A DNA stretch of 32,770 nt, taken from Aquirhabdus sp. Lineage in GTDB: Bacteria; Pseudomonadota; Gammaproteobacteria; Pseudomonadales; Moraxellaceae. The stretch is from assembly GCA_030151145.1 (NCBI GenBank), contig JASLEL010000024.1, forward strand, positions 1-32,770, written 5' to 3'. The translations under genes and the position numbers were made by a program. The notes under the pieces are model-generated. The model did not search any database. It was not told the DNA's origin and worked only from the letters and a program-made list of their open reading frames with translations. Below, in pieces: positions 1-6,983 of this stretch; the first letter of the stretch is position 1; each line of letters begins with the position of its first letter.

Positions 1-666
1 GATCATCCTCTCAAGCCGACAGGGCGCAAATGGGCGAACGCTGGTTGTGTGTATGGACCCAAGCGAGCAATCGCATGGCGTGTCTTGGATGCCCAATATT
101 TCGGACTGGCCCAACGACGCAAGCGTGTGTTCGTTGTCGCAAGTACTATGGAAGGGTTTGATCCCAGCTCGGTACTTTTTGAGTTCGACGGCGTGCGCAG
201 GGATATTGCGCCGAGCAGAGAAGAGGGGGAAGGCACTACCTACGATGTTGCGCCATGCCTTACTGGCAGTGGCAGGGGGGTTAAATGTACCGGTGAGACG
301 CGCGGACAAGATCCGGTTATAGCACTTCAAATACCCACCTTCTATGACACAAACCAGATCACTAGTCCAGACAATGGGGAAAATCCTAAGTCTGGTAGCC
401 CGTGTCACACGCTTCCTGCTCGTGGGAATTCGCCTCTATTGATTCAGCGTCTATATCGTTGGGTTGTTCGCCGTTTGATGCCTATCGAATGCGAGCGATT
501 ACAGGGATTCCCTGACAACTACACAGCCATCATGTTCAACGGCAAGCCAGCTAAAGACGGTCCGCGCTATAAAGCGTTGGGCAATTCCATGGCTGTGCCG
601 TGTATGCGTTGGATCGGGGAGCGGATTGAATCTGCCTTGAATTATGCCATGCAGGAGGCCGCATGA
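1..666 (+). CDS. DNA (cytosine-5) methyltransferase, 3' part (5' end outside window)
   Basis: C-terminal portion of a Dcm-type C5-cytosine methyltransferase, which transfers a methyl group from S-adenosylmethionine to cytosine in a specific DNA site. The frame is open from base 1, so the gene starts upstream and the catalytic Pro-Cys motif is not in view. Visible conserved blocks are motif VIII (AQRRKRVFVVAS, about codons 31-42), motif IX-like RRLMPIECERLQGFPDNY and motif X-like RYKALGNSMAVP near the C-terminus. The segment between VIII and IX, the target recognition region, is short. Such orphan phage enzymes usually protect phage DNA from host restriction. The stop overlaps the next start (ATGA), suggesting translational coupling. 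An internal GTG at 49 is not a likely real start because homology continues upstream of it. Confidence 0.93.
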   Translation, partial: DHPLKPTGRKWANAGCVYGPKRAIAWRVLDAQYFGLAQRRKRVFVVASTMEGFDPSSVLFEFDGVRRDIAPSREEGEGTTYDVAPCLTGSGRGVKCTGETRGQDPVIALQIPTFYDTNQITSPDNGENPKSGSPCHTLPARGNSPLLIQRLYRWVVRRLMPIECERLQGFPDNYTAIMFNGKPAKDGPRYKALGNSMAVPCMRWIGERIESALNYAMQEAA

Positions 667-1745
667 GTAAATCAAAAGACGTAGAAGTCTGGTTTCCGCT
701 CTACATCGCCGACTACATGGCCGACACAACACGCCTGACCACCGAGCAGCACGGGGCTTACCTGCTGCTGATCATGGACTATTGGCGCAATGGATCTCCG
801 CCAGACGATGACGGTATTCTGTGCAATATTACCAAGCTATCACCACAGGCATGGAAGAAGCATAAACCTGCCTTAGCAAAAATGTTTCGCATTGAAAACG
901 GTGTCTGGCTGCATAAGCGTATTGATAAGGAACTTGAAAAAGCCACTTTGAATCATTCCACTAAAAAAGAAGCTGGAAAAAAAGGCGGCTCAAGTAAGTG
1001 GGGATCTGATCCAGAAGATGCCAATAAATTAAAACGATCTGAACGACTGGCCAATGCCCGCCAGAAAGGGACACATACGCCTGTTGAATGGCAGTACATT
1101 TTAGACATTTGCGACAACAAGTGTGTTCGATGCAATGCAACCGAGGGAATTGTCAAAGACCATATCATTCCAATTTACCAAGGCGGCAGCGATGGTATCG
1201 AGAATTTGCAACCATTGTGCCGTAGTTGCAATGCTTCAAAAGGACCTGATACCTCTGATTTACGCCCAGCGAATTGGCTATCTGTTTACTACTCGAAGGC
1301 TGACAAATCACTAGCAAAACGCCTAGCAGAACGCCTAGCAGAGCTAGTAGCAGATGACTATCACACGCCTGCACCATCACCATCACCTATTAATAATACA
1401 CACACTCTCTGCGCGAGCGACGAATTTTCCCCAGCCATCTCGGAACTGAATCCGAGGCTGGCCCGTGCTGGTGGAAACCCAATCGATCAGGCGGCGCTGG
1501 ATCGAGTTCTTGTCACGTTTAACCCCCACTACGAGAACCTCAAACTGAGCCAAAACCAGCTCTACGGCAAGCTTGTGTCGTGGATCATGAGCGATCAGGA
1601 CAAGGCCAAAACCAAGCCGTCCAACCGATCACCACCCCCTGCAAAATCAACCGCCATCGACTTCGATGCACTCCGAAACCAACCCGTCACACCCCGAGAT
1701 ATCACACCAAATTCAGGAGCGATCTGCCATGAATCATCAACTTGA
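663..1745 (+). CDS. DUF1376 replication-type protein with embedded HNH endonuclease domain
   Basis: 360 aa. Residues about 7-100 match the DUF1376 family (VWFPLYIADYMADT, LTTEQHGAYLLLI), found in phage replication regions beside helicase loaders. Residues about 125-195 form an HNH nuclease: zinc pairs Cys154/Cys157 and Cys186/Cys189, the Asp166-His167 catalytic pair (VKDHIIPIYQGG) and Asn181. The block just before it (SERLANARQKGTHTPVEW) resembles the N-terminus of free-standing phage HNH proteins. The rest is a Pro/Ser-rich linker and a C-terminal stretch (residues about 275-315) that could be a small DNA-binding domain. The ATG overlaps the methyltransferase stop. The role is probably DNA replication initiation; what the nuclease does here is unknown. 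The end overlaps the next gene by 17 nt. Confidence 0.85.
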   Translation: MSKSKDVEVWFPLYIADYMADTTRLTTEQHGAYLLLIMDYWRNGSPPDDDGILCNITKLSPQAWKKHKPALAKMFRIENGVWLHKRIDKELEKATLNHSTKKEAGKKGGSSKWGSDPEDANKLKRSERLANARQKGTHTPVEWQYILDICDNKCVRCNATEGIVKDHIIPIYQGGSDGIENLQPLCRSCNASKGPDTSDLRPANWLSVYYSKADKSLAKRLAERLAELVADDYHTPAPSPSPINNTHTLCASDEFSPAISELNPRLARAGGNPIDQAALDRVLVTFNPHYENLKLSQNQLYGKLVSWIMSDQDKAKTKPSNRSPPPAKSTAIDFDALRNQPVTPRDITPNSGAICHESST

Positions 1746-2625
1746 TCGGAACTTGGCCGTGGATGTTTTGCAGGCCATGGATGCGATGTACGGCGACAGT
1801 TTTCGCCGCAAATGGTCTGGCACTGAATCGAATTGGAGCAGACCGGAAAAGTTCATCGTGGCGCTGCAAATCGGCCTGTCAGGATTGACTGCCGAGGATA
1901 TCCAGCGCGGTCTCCACGCGATGCTGAACAAGCCCTATGCGCCGACAATCCCTGAGTTTCGGGTGTGGTGTTTGCAATGGGTCAATCACGAAACCCTGTA
2001 TCACTTCGCCATCGCCCAGTGGATCGAGCATGAGAAATTCGACGGCTCGGAGGATTGGGCATCGCACGGTCAGGCTGGTGTGTCTGATCGCGTTGTGTTC
2101 TGGGCTGCTGTGGAGCTGAAAGACCATCTCAAACTGGGTACCGAATGGGCCAAGATTAAAAATATCTGGACGGCAAAGATCGATGCGAATCTGCATGATC
2201 ACGGTCTCAAACCGATTCCGCCGAATGGAAACAAGCAAATCGAGAATCCCAAGCCAAAATACAACCCAGACATGGCCCGCGCTGCGCTCAGGATGCTCAA
2301 GAGCGGGCTTGAGGCGTCCGAGAGCGATTCGTGTGCCAAAAAACTTGAAGTGGGTCTTAAATCGCTTCAGGAGGGCAGGGAGAGGCTGTGGTCAGAACAC
2401 CAGCCGACTGCTGAGGATCATTTAGCACCTTTGCAAACTGCACGTGAGCTTCGTAACGCTCAAATGCAGCGTGATCCTTTGGTGCCATTGGACAAGGGAA
2501 CGCCAGTAGCTGGCGCAAAGTCTATCCGCGAGACCATGCAGGGAAACCCTAAATTTACCGCGATGTACGAGGCTGGTGCAAAGCACCGGCAGGCCATGGC
2601 AGAAACCCAAGGAGGTACGGCATGA
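1729..2625 (+). CDS. Lambda P-like replication protein (putative helicase loader)
   Basis: 298 aa from the ATG at 1729. This start has AGGAG at 1715-1719 with 9-nt spacing; the upstream in-frame ATG at 1666 lies deep in the previous gene and has no good ribosome site. The N-terminal 90 residues show the pattern of lambda P/RPA-type phage replication proteins: a helical segment with FRRKW, then GLTAEDIQRGL and PTIPEFRVWC, which resembles the conserved P-x-(L/I)-P-x-x-x-F-x-x-W-C signature. Such proteins recruit the host replicative helicase to the phage origin. The C-terminal half is charged and not recognised. Position directly after a DUF1376 protein supports a replication role. The family assignment is by pattern only. 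Confidence 0.62.
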   Translation: MNHQLDRNLAVDVLQAMDAMYGDSFRRKWSGTESNWSRPEKFIVALQIGLSGLTAEDIQRGLHAMLNKPYAPTIPEFRVWCLQWVNHETLYHFAIAQWIEHEKFDGSEDWASHGQAGVSDRVVFWAAVELKDHLKLGTEWAKIKNIWTAKIDANLHDHGLKPIPPNGNKQIENPKPKYNPDMARAALRMLKSGLEASESDSCAKKLEVGLKSLQEGRERLWSEHQPTAEDHLAPLQTARELRNAQMQRDPLVPLDKGTPVAGAKSIRETMQGNPKFTAMYEAGAKHRQAMAETQGGTA

Positions 2626-2858
2626 GCGGATTTCTGGAGTCCAAAAAAGGCGTAGATCTGAGCAAAGTGAAGAAGGGCGACCATGCAATCGTCCGCCATG
2701 TGGGGAATGTGATTATTTCCAAAATTAAGCAATTGCCGGACGGCAAGTTTTGGATCGAGATGGATTGCGGGGAGCTTGATTTCATCTTCGCCTCAGATGG
2801 ACGTAGAGATCCCAGTGCTGAATCACCGTTCGACATCATCGAGGTCATCCCATCATGA
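2622..2858 (+). CDS. Small hypothetical phage protein
   Basis: 78 aa, not recognised. The start codon overlaps the P-like gene stop (ATGA at 2622-2625), and GGAGG at 2610-2614 lies 7 nt upstream, so it is very likely translated. The protein is soluble, mixed alpha/beta and acidic toward the C-terminus; the segment KKGDHAIVRHVGNVIISKIKQ suggests a small beta-barrel. No transmembrane segment, cysteine pair or catalytic motif is visible. Its own stop overlaps the next gene by 4 nt, so it sits in the replication/recombination operon. Confidence 0.75.
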   Translation: MSGFLESKKGVDLSKVKKGDHAIVRHVGNVIISKIKQLPDGKFWIEMDCGELDFIFASDGRRDPSAESPFDIIEVIPS

Positions 2859-3286
2859 GCATGCGCCTGTCAGAATCACAAGCCAAGGTACTGCTTGGCA
2901 AGCACTACACAAAACCGAAGGCCGCAAAGCCCAAAGAGCCTAAGGCCAAGAAGGCCGCTAAGCCATGCTCGGAAGGTGAACTTCACTTCGCTATGGAGCT
3001 GGACCGGCTGGGTATTCCATACGTCCAAGAATACAAGTTTTGCCCTGATCGTCGATGGCGTGCCGATTTCAAAATCGCTGGACGGATGATTCTGGTCGAG
3101 ATCGAGGGCGGCATCTGGTCTGGCGGTCGTCACACTCGCGGCCATGGATATCAATCTGACTGCGAAAAATATAACTGGGCCACTGCAAATGGATATCAGG
3201 TGATCCGAGGAACAACAAAGCAGGTCAAGGATGGATCACTGCTAAAAACGGTTTTGATGATGATTGAAAAGGAGCAAGCAGCATGA
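2855..3286 (+). CDS. PD-(D/E)XK-like nuclease (putative junction resolvase or DUF559/VSR-like)
   Basis: 143 aa. After a Lys/Ala/Pro-rich basic N-terminus (residues about 20-42) comes a compact domain with the order expected of PD-(D/E)XK nucleases: SEGELHFAMELDRLGI (conserved Glu and helix), RRWRADF (the Asp), then MILVEIEGG (the E-x-E core strand) and a C-terminal YQVIRGT strand. The last part resembles DUF559/VSR-type folds. Small nucleases between the P-like gene and the Q-like gene in lambdoid phages are often Holliday junction resolvases (RusA, NinG-like), so a recombination/resolution role is inferred from position. Coupled to both neighbours by 4-nt overlaps. The nuclease fold is fairly secure; the specific activity is not. 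Confidence 0.7.
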   Translation: MSMRLSESQAKVLLGKHYTKPKAAKPKEPKAKKAAKPCSEGELHFAMELDRLGIPYVQEYKFCPDRRWRADFKIAGRMILVEIEGGIWSGGRHTRGHGYQSDCEKYNWATANGYQVIRGTTKQVKDGSLLKTVLMMIEKEQAA

Positions 3287-4047
3287 CAGCACTGTTGAAA
3301 AACCCCGATGAAAAGACCGACATTCTCGGCATGCTCGTGATACTCAATCCACGCTGTCCGTTTTATGAGACCAGTTTTGGCGGCAATGGATCGGGAATCA
3401 CTGCGCTTGATGTTTCGGGCAGTCTTGCGGGTCTGCCTGCGGATATCCAGCGCTATGCTTTCCTGCTCGGTGAGGGGCTTAAACTGGAGCGTCCTGTTGC
3501 TACGGACACGACGACCAAGACGTATGAGACTCGGCACAATGAGGATGGTAAGCCTTACACCGTGGCTATCGTAGAGGAATGCAAGGATGCGAAAAAACCT
3601 GAACCGCATGAATTTCATATCCGGTCCGGTGATTTCTACCGAGTTCGTAACAGCCTGCGCCGTATCGTTGAGCGCGAGATGATCAAATCGAAGGTCACTC
3701 CGAAGACAGCAACACTTCCCCAGATGGCCCAACATATCGCTGAGGGGGCGCTTAAGCAGAGACTGATCGCTAAAGGGCATTGCTCTGCCTGTGATGGCCG
3801 TGGCTGGCGTATCAAGATTGGTGCCGAGGTGGGCACATGCGACAAGTGCAAAGGCGACGGGCAGGCGCGGTACTCACTTGAGGAAAAGATCGATCTGGCT
3901 GGATTGGATATCTCGAAGCAGAACTTCAGCAAGACATGGCGCAGGTTTGATTTCTTTGCAGTGTCTGAGCTGCATATCTGGGACGAGCGAATCAGGGACC
4001 GGCTCAAGTTTTTGCGTGAAAGGCTTGACCACTGGGTGACGATTTGA
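3283..4047 (+). CDS. Q-like late gene antiterminator with CxxC zinc finger
   Basis: 254 aa. The C-terminal half carries a DnaJ-like zinc module, CSACDGRGW (about residues 167-175) and CDKCKGDG (about 187-194), as seen in phage 82-type Q antitermination proteins, followed by a helical C-terminal region. The N-terminal half (PRCPFYETSF, then a region mentioning IQRYAFLLGEGL) is not recognised. Q proteins load onto RNA polymerase at the late promoter and let it ignore terminators. Context supports this: it is the last early gene, its final codons contain a sigma70-like promoter, a strong terminator follows at once, and the lysis/structural genes lie downstream. An alternative is an unrelated zinc-finger phage protein. 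Confidence 0.6.
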   Translation: MTALLKNPDEKTDILGMLVILNPRCPFYETSFGGNGSGITALDVSGSLAGLPADIQRYAFLLGEGLKLERPVATDTTTKTYETRHNEDGKPYTVAIVEECKDAKKPEPHEFHIRSGDFYRVRNSLRRIVEREMIKSKVTPKTATLPQMAQHIAEGALKQRLIAKGHCSACDGRGWRIKIGAEVGTCDKCKGDGQARYSLEEKIDLAGLDISKQNFSKTWRRFDFFAVSELHIWDERIRDRLKFLRERLDHWVTI

Positions 4048-4053
4048 TATAAG
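4025..4053 (+). promoter_or_regulatory. Putative late promoter (pR'-like)
   Basis: TTGACC at 4025-4030, a 17-bp spacer and TATAAG at 4048-4053 (5/6 matches to each sigma70 hexamer). It overlaps the last codons and stop of the Q-like gene; the expected start is near 4060. The terminator at 4103-4134 lies about 45 bp downstream, the arrangement of Q-controlled late promoters. Confidence 0.65.
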
Positions 4054-4102
4054 AATTTCTATAGTGGCAGAATTGTAAGAGTTCTCCACATCTATTTCAT
4101 GA

Positions 4103-4134
4103 AAGCCTGATCCCGCAAGGGGTTGGGCTTTTTT
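4103..4134 (+). terminator. Strong intrinsic terminator (tR'-like)
   Basis: A 12-bp stem (4103-4114 with 4119-4130, including G-T pairs) closes a GCAA tetraloop and runs into a T tract at 4129-4134. It separates the putative late promoter from the first late gene, so late transcription should need readthrough. Confidence 0.88.
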
Positions 4135-4157
4135 GTTGCCTAAATTTGGAGATTAAC

Positions 4158-4382
4158 GTGGATAACCAACACAAGCACATCAAGGGCTATCGTGATCTGT
4201 CTCAGGCCGAGATTGACCTGATGAACGAAGGCAAAGAACTGGCTGCCAAAGTGGGTGAGTATGTTGAAAAACTCCGCGCCCAGAACGGCCTTGATCAGCG
4301 TTGGGTATCAATTGGCGCGACCGACCTGCAAAAGGGCTTCATGGGCGTCATTCGAGGCATTGCGCAACCCACCACGTTCTAA
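4158..4382 (+). CDS. acb2: Acb2/Tad1-family cyclic-nucleotide sponge (anti-CBASS / anti-Thoeris)
   Basis: 74 aa from a GTG at 4158, chosen because GGAG at 4148-4151 lies 6 nt upstream; the in-frame TTG at 4146 lies before that site. The sequence matches the Acb2/Tad1 hairpin family: IKGYRDLSQAEIDLMNE, a central helix with KELAAKVGEYVEKL, DQRWVSIGATDLQKGFM and the ending IAQPTTF. Members of this family are small helical-hairpin oligomers that bind cyclic di- and trinucleotides (Acb2) or gcADPR (Tad1) and so blind CBASS or Thoeris defence. Counting from the GTG, Tyr11 and Lys26 fall at the positions I recall as ligand-binding in Acb2 of phage PaMx33. It is the first gene after the late promoter/terminator pair. 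Confidence 0.8.
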   Translation: MDNQHKHIKGYRDLSQAEIDLMNEGKELAAKVGEYVEKLRAQNGLDQRWVSIGATDLQKGFMGVIRGIAQPTTF

Positions 4383-4459
4383 GTCAATGGTGGGGAGACG
4401 GCATGTCACCCTGCCGCCCTATTCGTAGTTTTGTTGCCTGCACCCCTGTGGCATCTCCC

Positions 4460-4487
4460 GCCCACTGTTCCCCAAGTGGGCTTTTTT
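4460..4487 (+). terminator. Intrinsic terminator after the acb2-like gene
   Basis: Stem CCCACT (4461-4466) with AGTGGG (4475-4480), extended by the G4460-C4481 pair, loop of 8 nt, then six T at 4482-4487. The ribosome site of the next gene follows within a few bases. Confidence 0.78.
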
Positions 4488-4504
4488 ATTTGAGGATTCA
4501 CATC

Positions 4505-4765
4505 ATGTCTTGGTTATCCGATGAAGCATCTGCTGCGTTTGCCAATCTGAAGAATGCGATTGAACACCCTTCGCTCAGCACAGCCATTTCCGAAGTGAAA
4601 GCGGTTTCTGCCGCTATTGCTGAATATCAACCGCTGATCGCGCTGGTTGAAGGTCTGGTGCCTGCTGCCGCTCCGGTTGTTACTGCGGTTGAAACTGGTG
4701 TTGCTACTGCCAATACGCTGGCAACTGGTCTCGATTCAGTTTTGCCAGATTCTGAAACAGCTTAA
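4505..4765 (+). CDS. Small Ala-rich hypothetical protein
   Basis: 86 aa from ATG 4505, supported by GAGG at 4492-4495 and by the terminator just upstream; the frame is open farther 5' but that part overlaps the acb2-like gene. The protein is rich in Ala, Val and Thr and predicted mostly helical (SDEASAAFANLKNAIEHPSL, then AVSAAIAEYQPLIALVEGLVPAAAPVV). The segment around residues 45-62 is hydrophobic enough to be amphipathic or weakly membrane-associated. Not recognised. It lies between the antidefence-type gene and terminase, a common place for accessory genes. Confidence 0.6.
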   Translation: MSWLSDEASAAFANLKNAIEHPSLSTAISEVKAVSAAIAEYQPLIALVEGLVPAAAPVVTAVETGVATANTLATGLDSVLPDSETA

Positions 4766-4780
4766 TTCGTGAGGTGAGCC

Positions 4781-5524
4781 ATGTCTGGGGGAAATCAAGA
4801 ATCCACGGCTGAGTTCACTGACAAGCAAGCGCAGTTTTGCCAGGAGTACGTTTTAGATTTCAATGCGACTCAGGCAGCGGTACGGGCTGGCTATAGTCCA
4901 AAGACCGCATACACCATCGGCCACTCAAATCTCAAGAAGCAGACGATCCGCGATGAGATTAACCGGCTGCTGGCCGAGCGGCGGCTGGATAATAAATTCA
5001 TGGTTCAGGTGGTGCTGGATCGCTGGTTTCAGATCGCCAATGCTGACCCTAACGAGCTTGTGCAATACCGGCGTGTCAACTGCCGCCATTGCTGGGGCCA
5101 AGATCACTATTATCAGTGGACGACGGTGGTGGAATATCAGAAGGCCGTCGCTGATGCCAAGGTGCAGAAGAAGGCAAAACCGGATTGTGATGGCGGATAC
5201 GGGTTTGATAAGACCCGAGAGCCACACGCTGACTGCCCCGAGTGTCGAGGCGAGGGCCGAGGTGAGTTGCACATCAGGGACACCACAAAACTGGTTGGCG
5301 ATGCCCGCCTGCTGTATGCCGGTGCCAAGGTCACGAAGGAAGGCCTTGTGATTGAGATGCACAGCAAAGAGAAGGCGCTCGAAAACATTGCGCGTTTTCT
5401 GGGTATGTTTGTTGATCGCAAGGAGATCACGGGCAAGGATGGTGCGCCGATCCAGACAGAAACCGCTGTCGTGCCGATGGACAAGTACTTGGCCGCTCGA
5501 AAGGAAATCCTAGATGAGTTCTGA
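4781..5524 (+). CDS. terS: Terminase small subunit with zinc-ribbon insertion
   Basis: 247 aa. Residues about 10-65 are the Terminase_2-type helix-turn-helix (FTDKQAQFCQEYVLDFNATQAAVRAGYS, here cited as a region), which recognises the phage packaging site. The middle carries NCRHCWG and CPECRGEGRG, four cysteines that form a probable zinc ribbon, as in many terminase small subunits of this family. The C-terminal part has HSKEKALENIARFLGMF, the usual helix before the unstructured tail that contacts the large subunit. The end overlaps the large subunit start by 11 nt, the standard terS-terL coupling. Confidence 0.9.
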   Translation: MSGGNQESTAEFTDKQAQFCQEYVLDFNATQAAVRAGYSPKTAYTIGHSNLKKQTIRDEINRLLAERRLDNKFMVQVVLDRWFQIANADPNELVQYRRVNCRHCWGQDHYYQWTTVVEYQKAVADAKVQKKAKPDCDGGYGFDKTREPHADCPECRGEGRGELHIRDTTKLVGDARLLYAGAKVTKEGLVIEMHSKEKALENIARFLGMFVDRKEITGKDGAPIQTETAVVPMDKYLAARKEILDEF

Positions 5525-6983
5525 CACTGCCCGAGATCTGGCAATACAGATCGAGGCGCAGGAGGATTTCTATTTCTTCACCAGGTACATGTTCAAAGAG
5601 ACGAAGGGTTACAAGTGGCTGGATAACTGGCATCACAAAGTGATCTGCGATGCGCTGATGAAGGTGTTCAGAGGTGAAACAAAGCGCCTGATCATCAATA
5701 TTCCGCCGCGATACTCAAAGACTGAAATCGCGGTCAAGAATTTCATCGCATGGTGTCTCGGCAAAGTCCCTGATAGCGAGTTCATCCATTGCAGTTATGC
5801 CGCGTCACTGGCTGCCAATAACTCCTACCAGACCCGAAATCTGACACAAGAAGCGGCTTTCCGTCGCGTCTTTCCTGACTTTGAGCTGAGTGATGATGCC
5901 AAAGCCAAGGACCATTGGCGTACGGCTGCGGGCGGTGTCTGCTACTCAGCAGGCGCAGGCGGCACGATCACAGGTTTTGGTGCAGGCAAACTGCGCGATA
6001 GCTTTGGCGGCGGAATCATCATCGATGACGCGCACAAGGCCGACGAAGCCCGATCAGATGTGATCCGTAATGGTGTCATTGAGTGGTTTCAGAACACCAT
6101 CGAATCCCGCACCAACAGCCCGAATACGCCGATCATCGTCATCATGCAACGCCTGCACGAAGAGGATTTGGCTGGATGGCTGCTTGCAGGTGGCAATGGG
6201 GAGGTTTGGGAGCATGTCTGTCTGGAGGCGATCCAGCCCGACGGTGCCGCACTCTGGCCTGAAAAGCACTCCATAGCGACATTGCGAATCATGGAGCAGG
6301 CAAGCCCATATGTGTTCGCTGGTCAGTATCAGCAGCGTCCTGCACCGCTGGCGGGTGGCTTCTTCAAGCCGGGCAAGATCGAGATCATTGATGCGTTGCC
6401 ACTGGATATCGTCAAGCAGGGACGCGGTTGGGATCTGGCATCAACTGCAGACGGTGGCGATTACACCGCAGGGTCCAAACTGCTGCAAACAAAATCTGGG
6501 TTTTGGATTATCGCCGACATGGTGCGCGGTCAATACTCACCCGATGAGGTGGAAACCGAGATTATCAATGCTGCCAGGCGCGACGGAACGGTCGTATCGA
6601 TCAGATTGCCTCAAGATCCTGGGCAGGCCGGTAAATCCCAAGCCAAGAGTTTGGTCGGCAAACTGTCGGGATATTCTGCCTTGGCGACACCTGAATCTGG
6701 CGACAAGGCCACCCGTGCCAGTCCGTTCGCCGCTCAGGTGAACGTTGGTAACGTCAAGATGCTGCGTGCGGAATGGAATGATGCACTGGTGTCTGAACTG
6801 CGCAACTTCCCGAACGGCAAGCATGATGACCAAGTTGATGCGCTATCTGGCGCATTCAATCATCTGAACGAAGGCAATCTAGGCCTCTTTGAGTTCTATG
6901 CCGAACAAGACGAAATGAAACGTGCCGCTCAAGAGCAGGCAAAATCACAGGATACATTCAGCACATGGCTACCCCAAAGATAA
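5514..6983 (+). CDS. terL: Terminase large subunit
   Basis: 489 aa packaging motor. The N-terminal ATPase shows a Walker A-like LIINIPPRYSKTEIAV (about residues 58-73) and a Walker B segment GGIIIDDAHKADEA (about 165-178). The C-terminal RNase H-like nuclease shows GRGWDLASTADGGDYTAG (about 303-320) and HDDQVDALSGAF (about 437-448) with the metal-binding aspartates. It cuts and pumps concatemeric phage DNA into proheads through the portal. Full length for the family. Its 3' end overlaps the portal gene by 19 nt. Confidence 0.95.
   Translation: MSSDTARDLAIQIEAQEDFYFFTRYMFKETKGYKWLDNWHHKVICDALMKVFRGETKRLIINIPPRYSKTEIAVKNFIAWCLGKVPDSEFIHCSYAASLAANNSYQTRNLTQEAAFRRVFPDFELSDDAKAKDHWRTAAGGVCYSAGAGGTITGFGAGKLRDSFGGGIIIDDAHKADEARSDVIRNGVIEWFQNTIESRTNSPNTPIIVIMQRLHEEDLAGWLLAGGNGEVWEHVCLEAIQPDGAALWPEKHSIATLRIMEQASPYVFAGQYQQRPAPLAGGFFKPGKIEIIDALPLDIVKQGRGWDLASTADGGDYTAGSKLLQTKSGFWIIADMVRGQYSPDEVETEIINAARRDGTVVSIRLPQDPGQAGKSQAKSLVGKLSGYSALATPESGDKATRASPFAAQVNVGNVKMLRAEWNDALVSELRNFPNGKHDDQVDALSGAFNHLNEGNLGLFEFYAEQDEMKRAAQEQAKSQDTFSTWLPQR

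Noticed and set aside
1312..1350. Short direct repeats (ACGCCTAGCAG) in the DUF1376 gene
   Set aside because: Only two to three imperfect copies encoding KRLAERLAEL; no spacers, not a CRISPR or iteron array that can be supported.
4863..5351. 162-codon plus-strand frame inside terminase small subunit
   Set aside because: Arg/Trp-rich shifted reading of the terS gene without ribosome site.
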